39,277 nt of DNA from Nocardioides lijunqiniae (GTDB lineage: Bacteria; Actinomycetota; Actinomycetes; Propionibacteriales; Nocardioidaceae), in assembly GCF_015024225.1 (NCBI RefSeq), contig NZ_JACJGM010000042.1:1-39277 (forward strand). The letters run 5' to 3'. Shown here in pieces: positions 7,474-14,796 of the stretch. The notes beneath the pieces are model-generated. The model did not search any database. It worked only from the letters and a program-made list of their open reading frames with translations, and was not told the origin of the DNA. Positions within the stretch are counted from its first letter, which is position 1. Each line of letters opens with the position of its first letter. Made by a program: the position numbers and the translations under genes.

Positions 7474-8814
7474 ATGGACACCTCTCCCCTGGTCATCGTC
7501 GGCGCCGGACCGATCGGCCTGACGGCCGCCGCCCACGCCCGGGCGCGCGGCCTGCGCACCCTGGTCCTCGAGGCCGGTCCGACCGCCGCCGCCGCGGTGC
7601 GGCAGTGGGGCCACGTCCGCCTGTTCTCGGCCTGGTCGGAACTGGTCGACCCGGTGGCCCGCGACCTGCTGAGCACGAGCGACGGCGGCTGGTCGGCGCC
7701 CGACCCGACGACGTACCCGACGGGCGAGGAGTGGGCGAGCCGCTACCTGCTCCCCCTGGCGCAGGCGCTCGACGCCACCGACGAGGTCGAGGTGCGGCTC
7801 GGGTGCCGCGTGGTCGGCGTGACCCGGCAGGGTCGCGACCGCCTCGTCGACTCGGGCCGCGCGGACACGCCGTTCGAGCTCCGGGTGGCGGTGGGCGACC
7901 GCTGGAAGCGGGTGCTGGCCTCGGCGGTCGTCGACGCGTCGGGCACCTGGGGCCTCCCGAGCCCGCTGGGGTCCGACGGCCTGCCGGCGTACGGCGAGGC
8001 GGAGCACGCCGACCGCATCACCTACGGAATCCCGGACCTCTCCGCGCCGGACGTGGCGGAGCGGTACGCCGGCCGGCACGTCGCCGTCGCCGGCTCCGGC
8101 GCCTCCGCCCAGAACGTGCTCGTCGCGCTGACCGGGCTCGCTCCACGCGGCACCACCGTGTCGTGGCTGGTGCGGCGGGGCGAGACGGCCGACGCGTTCG
8201 GGGGTGGCGACAACGACCAGCTGGAGGCCCGCGGCGCGCTCGGCAAGGCGGCCGAGGCCGCCGTCCGGACCGGACCGGTGCGTGCCGTGACCCGCTTCCG
8301 CGCCGCCGAGATCGGCGACGACCCCGCCCGGCCCGGCGCGCTGCGGATCACGTCCACGGACGGCGCCACCGTCGACGGCGTGGACGAGGTGGTCGTCGTG
8401 ACCGGATTCCGGCCCGACCTCGACTGGCTGGGCGAGGTGCGCCTCGACCTGGACCCGGTGCTCTCCGCCCCGACCCGCCTCGCGCCGCTGATCGACCCGA
8501 ACGTCCACTCCTGCGGCACCGTCTACCCTCACGGCGCCGCCGAGCTCGCGCAGCCCGAGCCGGGCCTCTACCTCGCCGGCATGAAGTCCTACGGTCGCGC
8601 GCGGTCGTTCCTCGCCCTCACCGGCTTCGAGCAGGTCCGCAGCATCGTCGCCGCCCTCGCCGGCGACCACGAGGCCGCTGCCCGGGTCGAGCTCGTCCTC
8701 CCCGAGACCGGTGTCTGCGGCGGCTCCGGCCAGTTCGACACCCCCGCCGAGGACACCGGATGCTGCGCCGCACCCGCAGGCGACCTCCTGACCATCGGCC
8801 CCCCGGCGGGATAG
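7474..8814 (+). CDS. FAD/NAD(P)-binding flavoprotein monooxygenase, ArsO-like, with Cys-rich tail
   Basis: This is a 446-residue class-B-type flavoprotein. The FAD-binding Rossmann motif GAGPIGLTAAAHA is at residues 9-21, and a second dinucleotide site GSGASAQN is near residue 208. An ATG (VVVTGFRPD) motif follows near residue 310. The chosen start is the ATG just before this Rossmann fold, with GAGGC about 11 bases upstream. The frame is also open upstream but there it crosses arsR. The last 40 residues leave the fold and carry Cys in GVCGG and a Cys pair in TGCCAAP, which could bind arsenite or a metal. Flavoproteins called ArsO occur in ars operons, with uncertain chemistry. Divergence from arsR over a shared operator supports an arsenic role. 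Confidence 0.78.
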   Translation: MDTSPLVIVGAGPIGLTAAAHARARGLRTLVLEAGPTAAAAVRQWGHVRLFSAWSELVDPVARDLLSTSDGGWSAPDPTTYPTGEEWASRYLLPLAQALDATDEVEVRLGCRVVGVTRQGRDRLVDSGRADTPFELRVAVGDRWKRVLASAVVDASGTWGLPSPLGSDGLPAYGEAEHADRITYGIPDLSAPDVAERYAGRHVAVAGSGASAQNVLVALTGLAPRGTTVSWLVRRGETADAFGGGDNDQLEARGALGKAAEAAVRTGPVRAVTRFRAAEIGDDPARPGALRITSTDGATVDGVDEVVVVTGFRPDLDWLGEVRLDLDPVLSAPTRLAPLIDPNVHSCGTVYPHGAAELAQPEPGLYLAGMKSYGRARSFLALTGFEQVRSIVAALAGDHEAAARVELVLPETGVCGGSGQFDTPAEDTGCCAAPAGDLLTIGPPAG

Positions 8815-8826
8815 TCCCCAACAGAA

Positions 8827-8845
8827 TCGTGGCCGAACGCCACGA
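8827..8845. terminator. hairpin between convergent flavoprotein and pstB genes
   Basis: TCGTGGC and GCCACGA form a perfect seven-base stem with a five-base loop in the 81-base gap between two convergent genes. It probably ends transcription from one or both sides, although no strong T-run follows. Confidence 0.45.
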
Positions 8846-8895
8846 GACACCACGAACTTGTTAGGCACTACCCCCAGCGACGAGCCGGCCAGGCC

Positions 8896-9786
8896 TCAGC
8901 CGAAGCGACCGGAGATGTAGTCCTCGGTGCGCTTGTCGGTGGGGTTGGCGAAGATGTGACTGGTCTGGTCGAACTCGACGAGGAGGCCGGTGCGGTTGCC
9001 GGTGGTCTCGTCGGGACGGGCGGTGAAGAACGCGGTCCGGTCGGAGACGCGGGCGGCCTGCTGCATGTTGTGGGTGACGATGATGATCGTGTAGTCGTCG
9101 CGCATCTGCAGCATCAGGTCCTCGATGCGGCTGGTGGCGATCGGGTCGAGCGCGGAGCAGGGCTCGTCCATCAGGATCACGTCGGGCTTGGTCGCGATGG
9201 TGCGGGCGATGCACAGGCGCTGCTGCTGGCCGCCGGAGAGTCCGTAGGCCGACTGCTTGAGCTTGTCCTTCACCTCGTCCCACAGGGCGGCGCCCTGCAG
9301 CGCCTCCTCGACCAGGTCGTCCATGTTGTCGACCTTCATGCCGGTGACCCGCGGGCCGTAGGCGATGTTGTCGTAGATCGACTTGGGGAACGGGTTGGGC
9401 TTCTGGAAGACCATGCCGATCTGGGTGCGGACGGCGATCGGGTCGACGTTGCGGCCGTAGATGTTCTGGCCGTGGTAGGTCACCTCGCCCTCGACGCGGG
9501 CGCCCGACACGAGGTCGTTCATCCGGTTCAGGCAGCGCAGGACCGTCGACTTGCCGCAGCCCGAGGGGCCGATCAGCGCGGTGATCTCGTGCTTGCCGAA
9601 CGAGAGGTTCACGTCGTGGACGGCGTGGAAGTCGCCGTAGTAGACGTTGAGCTTCAACGCCTCCATGACCGGCTCGGGCGGCACGGACGGCAGCTCGCGC
9701 TCCGACTCGGCGTGGGTGCCCGCCATCATCGAGATCTCGCGGTGGTCGGCGTTCCGCGTGGAGGCGGTGGCGGGGTGGCTGGACAT
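8896..9786 (-). CDS. pstB: phosphate ABC transporter ATP-binding protein PstB
   Basis: This 296-residue ATPase drives high-affinity phosphate import through PstC/PstA. Walker A GPSGCGKST is at residues 73-81, signature LSGGQQQR at 183-190, Walker B ILMDEP at 204-209 and the switch His at 239. The chosen ATG is eight bases after the pstA stop, with GGAGAAA before it. This gives about 40 extra N-terminal residues rich in His, Ser and Glu before the ATPase core. Starts at Met20, Met21 or Met41 (EALKLNVYYG follows) would give more usual lengths. It is the last gene of pstSCAB. Confidence 0.96.
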   Translation of the reverse strand: MSSHPATASTRNADHREISMMAGTHAESERELPSVPPEPVMEALKLNVYYGDFHAVHDVNLSFGKHEITALIGPSGCGKSTVLRCLNRMNDLVSGARVEGEVTYHGQNIYGRNVDPIAVRTQIGMVFQKPNPFPKSIYDNIAYGPRVTGMKVDNMDDLVEEALQGAALWDEVKDKLKQSAYGLSGGQQQRLCIARTIATKPDVILMDEPCSALDPIATSRIEDLMLQMRDDYTIIIVTHNMQQAARVSDRTAFFTARPDETTGNRTGLLVEFDQTSHIFANPTDKRTEDYISGRFG

Positions 9787-9794
9787 GGTTTCTC

Positions 9795-10703
9795 CTACCA
9801 GGTCTTCTGGAACTTGTTGCGGATGAAGATGGCCAGTGCGTTCAGACCGAGGATCATGATCAGCAGCACGATGATGGCGGCGGACGCCGCGGTCCTGAGG
9901 TCCTCCTGCGAGTTGGACGTCAGCGAGTAGATCTGCATGGGCAGCGCGGTGATCTCGCTCATGACACCGGTGGGGTCGAAGAGTACCGAGCCGGCCAGGC
10001 CGACGACGACCAGCGGGGCCGCCTCGCCGATGGCGCGCGAGAGTCCGAGGATGGTGCCGGTGGCGATCCCGGGGATGGCCGACGGCAGCGTCTGGCGCCA
10101 CGTCGTCTGCCACACCGTCGCGCCGAGCGCGAGCGATCCCTGGCGGATGTCCTGCGGAACGGCGCGCACCGCCTCGCGGGTGGTGATGATGATGACCGGC
10201 AGGATCAGCAGGGCGAGCGCGATCGCGCCGCCGAGCACGATGCCGGTGGTGTTGAAGCCCATCAGCGCCATGACGGCCACGGCGAGGAGGCCGTAGACGA
10301 TGGCGGGGACGGCGGCGAGGTTCTGCAGGTTGACCTCGATCAGCCGGTTCCACCAGCGCTCCTTGTCGGCGAACTCCTCGAGGTAGAGCGCGGCGGCGAT
10401 GCCCAGCGGTACGGCGAACAGTGCGGTGAACAGCATCAGCCACAGGGATCCGAGGATGCCGGCCCGGAAGCCGGTGGACTCGGGTCGGACGATCGAGCCG
10501 TAGTTGCTGAGGAGCTCGGAGTCGAAGCGAGGGGAGCCCTTGATCGCGGTGTCGACGATGAGCACGAGCAGCACCATCACCCCGAAGAACAAGGAGAACC
10601 ACAGCGCGCCGAGGAACACCAGCGAGCCGACGTTCTTGTCCTTGCTGCGTCCGCTGGAGACCGTGCGCGTGACCTCACGCGCCGTCGTGGTCGCGACACT
10701 CAT
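9795..10703 (-). CDS. pstA: phosphate ABC transporter permease PstA
   Basis: This 302-residue permease forms the phosphate channel with PstC. It has six membrane helices. The ABC coupling motif lies around LALGATVWQTTWRQTLPSA, followed by IPGIATGTILGLSRAIGEAA near residues 215-235, which is the conserved PstA/PstC signature. About 35 cytoplasmic N-terminal residues, rich in Thr, Arg and Lys, precede the first helix. The ATG start is one base after the pstC stop, so translation is coupled. Confidence 0.95.
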   Translation of the reverse strand: MSVATTTAREVTRTVSSGRSKDKNVGSLVFLGALWFSLFFGVMVLLVLIVDTAIKGSPRFDSELLSNYGSIVRPESTGFRAGILGSLWLMLFTALFAVPLGIAAALYLEEFADKERWWNRLIEVNLQNLAAVPAIVYGLLAVAVMALMGFNTTGIVLGGAIALALLILPVIIITTREAVRAVPQDIRQGSLALGATVWQTTWRQTLPSAIPGIATGTILGLSRAIGEAAPLVVVGLAGSVLFDPTGVMSEITALPMQIYSLTSNSQEDLRTAASAAIIVLLIMILGLNALAIFIRNKFQKTW

Positions 10704-10704
10704 G

Positions 10705-11637
10705 TCAGTAGGCCTGCCTGAATCGTCGAACGAGGGCGATGCTGATGACGTTGATGATGAAGGTCAGCACGAAGAGCAGCATGCCGACGGCGAACAGCTC
10801 GTTGTAGGAGCTGGAGCCGACGGCGTTCTCCCCGCCGGCCGTGGTCGCGATGAACCCGGTCATCGTCTGCATGCCCTCGCGCGGGTCCGCGGAGAGGTTC
10901 TTGAGCGATCCGGAGGCGAGCGTCACGATCATCGTCTCGCCCACGGCGCGCGACATCCCGAGGACGATCGCGGCGGCGACGCCCGAGAGCGCCGCGGGCA
11001 GCACCACGCGCAGGGTGGTCTGCATCCGGTTGGCGCCCATGGCCATCGAGCCCTGCCGCATCGCCTGCGGCACGGCGGACAGCGCGTCCTCCGACAGCGA
11101 GGCGACCGTGGGGATGATCATGACGCCGAGGACGAGCCCGGCGGCGAGCGCGTTGGTGAAGCCGACCTTCAGGCTCAGGATGTCCTGCAGCAGCGTCGGC
11201 GTCACGAAGGTCAGCGCGAAGAAGCCGTAGACGACCGACGGCACCCCGGCCAGGAGCTCGACCGTGGGCTTGAGGTACTTGCGGGCGCGCTGCGAGGCGT
11301 ACTCCGAGAGGTACATCGCCGCGCCGAGCCCGAGGGGTACGGCGACCAGCAGCGCGATGACCGTGGTCATCGCCGTGCCGGCCACCAGCGGGAGGACCGC
11401 GTGCGTGCCCTCCGTCGCGAAGAAGTCGCCGACCGGGACATCCCGGAAGAAGTCGATCACGGGGCGGACCAGGGCGAAGATGATGCCGACCGTGATGGCG
11501 ACCGACAGCAGCGCCGAGGCCATGAGGATGCCGCGGATGACGGCCTCGCCCGGGCGGCTCTTCTTGCGCAGGTTGGGCGCGGCGGGCAGGCCCGTCCCGG
11601 AGGACGGGCCTGCCCCGGCGCTGGAGATGGTGCTCAT
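10705..11637 (-). CDS. pstC: phosphate ABC transporter permease PstC
   Basis: This 310-residue permease partner of PstA has six membrane helices. The conserved loop SMAMGANRMQTTLRVVLPAA is followed by the signature GMSRAVGETM near residue 235. The segment ending in EGTHAVLPLVAGT is the usual periplasmic loop before the core. About 25 Gly/Ser/Pro residues precede the first helix. The ATG start is 21 bases after the pstS stop. Order and spacing show one pstSCAB transcript. Confidence 0.95.
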   Translation of the reverse strand: MSTISSAGAGPSSGTGLPAAPNLRKKSRPGEAVIRGILMASALLSVAITVGIIFALVRPVIDFFRDVPVGDFFATEGTHAVLPLVAGTAMTTVIALLVAVPLGLGAAMYLSEYASQRARKYLKPTVELLAGVPSVVYGFFALTFVTPTLLQDILSLKVGFTNALAAGLVLGVMIIPTVASLSEDALSAVPQAMRQGSMAMGANRMQTTLRVVLPAALSGVAAAIVLGMSRAVGETMIVTLASGSLKNLSADPREGMQTMTGFIATTAGGENAVGSSSYNELFAVGMLLFVLTFIINVISIALVRRFRQAY

Positions 11638-11658
11638 CAGCTGGTCAGAGACTCTCGG

Positions 11659-12615
11659 TCAGCCCTTGATGCCCTCGAGCGCGGACTGCGTCTCGGAGTA
11701 GAGCTCGTCGCTCAGCGGGATGAACTTGCCGACCTCGGCGATGTCCGAGAGGTTCTCGATGTAGTAGTCGACGTACGCCGCCACGGCCTCGTTGTCGTTG
11801 TACTTGGCGTTGTTGACGTAGATGAACAGCGGGCGGGCCAGCGGCGTGTAGGTGCCGTCCTGCGCGGTCTCGGCGGAGGGCTCGACACAGCCCTCGCCGT
11901 TGTCGATGGCGAGCGCCTTCAGGGTGTCGGCGTTCTCCTCGTAGTAGGTGTAGCCGAAGTAGCCGGTCGCACCCTCGGTGCCGGACACGCCCTGGACCAG
12001 GACGTTGTCGTCCTCGGAGGACTCGTAGTCGCTGCGGGTGGACTCCGACTCGGCGCCGATGACGTCGGCGGCCATGTAGTCGTAGGTGCCCGAGTCGGTG
12101 CCGGGACCGAAGAGCTTGATCTCCTGGTCGGGGAAGCTGGGGTCGAGCTCGTTCCAGTTCTTGACCTTGGAGTCGGGGCCCCACAGCTTGATGATCTGGT
12201 CGACGGTCAGGCAGTCGACGTCGAGGTCCTTGTGGACGACCATCGTGAGGGCGTCGGTGGCGACCTGCAGCTCGGTGTACTCGATGCCGGCCTCCTCGCA
12301 GATCGCGGCCTCTTCGTCCTTGATCGGGCGCGAGGCGTCGGAGATGTCGGTCTTGTCGGCGCAGAACGCCTCGAAGCCGCCGCCGGTGCCGGACTCGCCG
12401 ACCGTGACGCGCACGTCGGGGCTCTCCTCGGCGAGCAGCTCCTGGGCCGCGACACTCATGGGGAAGACCGTGGACGAGCCGTCGACGGCAACCTTGCCGC
12501 TGACGCTGTCGCCGCCGTTGTCGCTGCCGGCGTCGCCGCCGCCACAGGCGCTGAGCGCGAGGGCGAGGACGGCCATGCCAGGCACGAGGGCCCGTCGGAC
12601 TGAAGTGCGGTTCAC
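11659..12615 (-). CDS. pstS: phosphate-binding lipoprotein PstS
   Basis: This 318-residue solute-binding protein captures phosphate outside the membrane and hands it to PstCA. The signal peptide has a positively charged start, a hydrophobic core and lipobox LSAC, with the lipidated Cys24. Phosphate-contact loops typical of PstS are visible: DGSSTVFP, GESGTGGGF and GPGTDSGTYDY. A Gly/Asp/Ser-rich linker follows the lipid anchor. The GTG start has AGGAG seven bases upstream. A PHO box lies 76 bases before the start, so it should be strongly induced by phosphate starvation. Confidence 0.96.
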   Translation of the reverse strand: MNRTSVRRALVPGMAVLALALSACGGGDAGSDNGGDSVSGKVAVDGSSTVFPMSVAAQELLAEESPDVRVTVGESGTGGGFEAFCADKTDISDASRPIKDEEAAICEEAGIEYTELQVATDALTMVVHKDLDVDCLTVDQIIKLWGPDSKVKNWNELDPSFPDQEIKLFGPGTDSGTYDYMAADVIGAESESTRSDYESSEDDNVLVQGVSGTEGATGYFGYTYYEENADTLKALAIDNGEGCVEPSAETAQDGTYTPLARPLFIYVNNAKYNDNEAVAAYVDYYIENLSDIAEVGKFIPLSDELYSETQSALEGIKG

Positions 12616-12690
12616 TGCGTATCTCCTGTGTCGTCTGTGGTGTGACGATCAGGAGTGTTGAGGCCGGAGGTGGACGGATCCGGGGTCGTC

Positions 12691-12708
12691 GGTGAACGAG
12701 GGGTGAAC
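12691..12708 (-). promoter_or_regulatory. PHO box (PhoP-binding direct repeat) of pstSCAB
   Basis: Read on the minus strand, GTTCACC-CCTC-GTTCACC is a perfect pair of PhoP half-sites with the usual 11-base period. A degenerate third unit (GTCCACC, 12669-12675) lies 22 bases closer to pstS, in phase with the first two. PhoR/PhoP genes are not in the window. Confidence 0.85.
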
Positions 12709-12762
12709 TCGACCCACCCAGTTGGCGACGCGCCGCCGTGCGTGAGACGTCGCTCACGTGAA

Positions 12763-12780
12763 CAAGCCCGGGAGGGCTTG
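12763..12780. terminator. hairpin downstream of the mutT1-like gene
   Basis: CAAGCCC and GGGCTTG form a perfect seven-base stem with loop GGGA. Outer bases CACGT and ACGTG can lengthen it past a small bulge. It lies 32 bases after the stop of the minus-strand mutT1 gene and upstream of the pst PHO box, so it could keep read-through out of pstS. Confidence 0.5.
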
Positions 12781-12811
12781 ACGTGGCGGCCCGGCGGTGG
12801 CTGAGGGGTCC

Positions 12812-13681
12812 TCAGGAGACGGGGTGGCGCTCCGTGGCGACGACGCGCCCCTTGCGCAGGTGGACGACGAGCAGCTCCCCGAGCTCCAGGTGGGGGTCCT
12901 CGAGCCCGAGCGCGTCGACGACCTGAGGGAGCACCGGACGGTGGGTGCACAGCAGCGTGTCGCGCCCGTCGTCGAGCACGCCCTCGACCACCCGGCGCAC
13001 CCGCTTGGAGGTCGCGCCCTCCTCGCTGAGCCGGTCCTCGCGCTCCAGGTCCCACCCGGTCGTGCCGGCGTACGGCGCGACGGTCTCCACGCAGCGCGCG
13101 CTGCCGGAGGTGACCACGCGGGTGACGCCGTACGCCGCCAGGACGGGCACCAGCCGCTCCGCCTGAGCGCGCCCGGCCTGGAGCAGCGGCCGCTCGCGGT
13201 CGTCACCGCGCCAGGCCTTGCGCGAGCGGGCCTTGCCGTGGCGCAGGACGATCAGGGTGCGGGTGCGGCGGCGCGCCTGGAGCGCCTCGCGGAGCGTGTC
13301 GCGGTCGTAGTCGTAGGTGAGGCGGGTGAAGGCGTCCTCCGCCTCGACCCACGCGACCTCGTCGATCTCGGCGTTGGGGAGGTAGCCGCTGACGTCGTCC
13401 TCGCCGACGGGGCGGCCGGTCCAGTAGTGGACGGTCTTCATCCGGCCCGTCGTCAGGCGGTAGCGCTGGCTCGCCAGCGGGACGCCGAGCCTGACGTGCA
13501 GCCCCGTCTCCTCCGCCACCTCGCGCACGGCGGCCGAGGTGCGGTGCTCGCCGCGGTCGAGCTTGCCCTTGGGGAACGACCAGTCGTCGTACTTGGGACG
13601 GTGCACCAGCAGCACCCGCTTGCCGGGACGGAAGACCACGACGCCCGCGGACTCCACGTCCGGGGGTGGAGAGGCGGGCAT
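12812..13681 (-). CDS. mutT1: NUDIX hydrolase fused to histidine phosphatase (MutT1-like)
   Basis: This 289-residue protein joins two domains, as does mycobacterial MutT1, which hydrolyses 8-oxo-dGTP and diadenosine polyphosphates. The NUDIX box starts with GKLDRGE near residue 38 and ends with REVAEETGL. The second domain starts near residue 140 with the phosphoglycerate-mutase-type motif LIVLRHGKA, with its second histidine in LLCTHRPVLP. In mycobacteria mutT1 neighbours ppk1; here the phosphate and arsenic genes lie between them. The ATG start follows a 48-base gap shared with the divergent gene at 13730. Confidence 0.9.
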   Translation of the reverse strand: MPASPPPDVESAGVVVFRPGKRVLLVHRPKYDDWSFPKGKLDRGEHRTSAAVREVAEETGLHVRLGVPLASQRYRLTTGRMKTVHYWTGRPVGEDDVSGYLPNAEIDEVAWVEAEDAFTRLTYDYDRDTLREALQARRRTRTLIVLRHGKARSRKAWRGDDRERPLLQAGRAQAERLVPVLAAYGVTRVVTSGSARCVETVAPYAGTTGWDLEREDRLSEEGATSKRVRRVVEGVLDDGRDTLLCTHRPVLPQVVDALGLEDPHLELGELLVVHLRKGRVVATERHPVS

Positions 13682-13729
13682 GCCGACTAGTCTCACACCA
13701 CCCGCGCCCCGAGGAGAGCCGACATCACC

Positions 13730-14788
13730 GTGACACGCAGCCGACTGGTGCGAACCACGGTCGGCGCGCTCGCGGTCGTGCTCGTCATCACGGCAGCCGT
13801 CGTCGGCGTGCGGTGGTGGCAGGACGCGCACCGCACCGACCTGGAGCGGGCCGTGGGCCTGGCCCCCGCCGACGGCGAGCGCCTCTCCTGGACCGACTGG
13901 GCGGCGGTGCGCGAGGAGCTCGGGGCGGACCTCTCGGAGGACAGCCCGCAGGGCGACGTGGTCGACTTCATGGCAGAGGGCTACGACGCCGACCTCACGT
14001 CCGCCTCCGCCCTGCCGGAGTCGGCGCAGCAGCTGCACGTGCAGTACGGGTTCTCCCCCGCGACGGTCGACTGGGAGCTCTTCAGCCAGTCGCAGGAGGG
14101 CGCGGTGGTGATGCTGCACCTGCCCGACTCCACCGACTGGGGCCGGATCGCCGACCGGCTGCGCGGGCTGGGCTACACCGAGCCCGACGACGAGGCCGGT
14201 GTGTGGGTGGGGGGCGACGAGACGCTGGGCCGCATCGGCGGCGTCAGCCCCGAGCTGAGCCACGTCAGCCTGGTGGAGGACGAGTCGCTGATCCTCACCA
14301 GCGATGCCGAGGCCTACCTGGAGACGGCTGTCGACACCCTCGGCGACGGCGGGATCGAGGACCTGGAGGAGGTCGTCGAGGCCTCGGGCGAGCCGCTGTC
14401 GGCGGCGATCTACACCGGCGAGCACGCTTGCGGCGCGCTGTCGATGGGCCAGGCCGACCCCGACGACGAGGCCGAGGCCGACCGGCTGGTCGCCGAGGCC
14501 GGCGAGGTGGACGCGTTCACGGCGTACGCGATGTCGGTCCAGCCGGACCGGGACCTGCGTCTCGCCCTGTCCTTCGAGAGCGACGACCAGGCGCGCGCGA
14601 ACGCCGACAGCCGGGCGGTCCTCGCGTCCGGCCCGGCCCCGGGCCAGGGCGGCGACTTCGCCGACCGCTTCACCCTCGGCGACGTCGCGTCCGACGGCAC
14701 CCTGCTCACGATGGAGCTCGCCCCCGTCGAGGGCACCTTCGTCCTCTCCGACCTCTCCACCGGACCGGTCCTCTTCGCCACCTGCTAG
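13730..14788 (+). CDS. membrane-anchored acidic protein of unknown function
   Basis: No family is recognised in these 352 residues. A short basic N-terminus (TRSRLVRTT) is followed by one hydrophobic segment at about residues 11-27, with WW just behind it. There is no lipobox or clear signal-peptidase site, so it is probably anchored with the main part outside. The rest is very acidic (many Asp/Glu, few Lys) and has two similar-looking halves of mixed strand and helix. Two cysteines remain, one in HACGAL and one as the last residue. The start is GTG with GAGGAG 13 bases upstream, a long spacing. It is divergent from mutT1 and ends eight bases from the convergent copA stop. Confidence 0.7.
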   Translation: MTRSRLVRTTVGALAVVLVITAAVVGVRWWQDAHRTDLERAVGLAPADGERLSWTDWAAVREELGADLSEDSPQGDVVDFMAEGYDADLTSASALPESAQQLHVQYGFSPATVDWELFSQSQEGAVVMLHLPDSTDWGRIADRLRGLGYTEPDDEAGVWVGGDETLGRIGGVSPELSHVSLVEDESLILTSDAEAYLETAVDTLGDGGIEDLEEVVEASGEPLSAAIYTGEHACGALSMGQADPDDEAEADRLVAEAGEVDAFTAYAMSVQPDRDLRLALSFESDDQARANADSRAVLASGPAPGQGGDFADRFTLGDVASDGTLLTMELAPVEGTFVLSDLSTGPVLFATC

Positions 14789-14796
14789 GCGCCGCG

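Noticed and set aside
7084..8868. Apparent N-terminal extension of ArsR through the flavoprotein gene
   Set aside because: The extra part is antisense to the FAD Rossmann fold. The ATG at 7428 gives the standard ArsR length.
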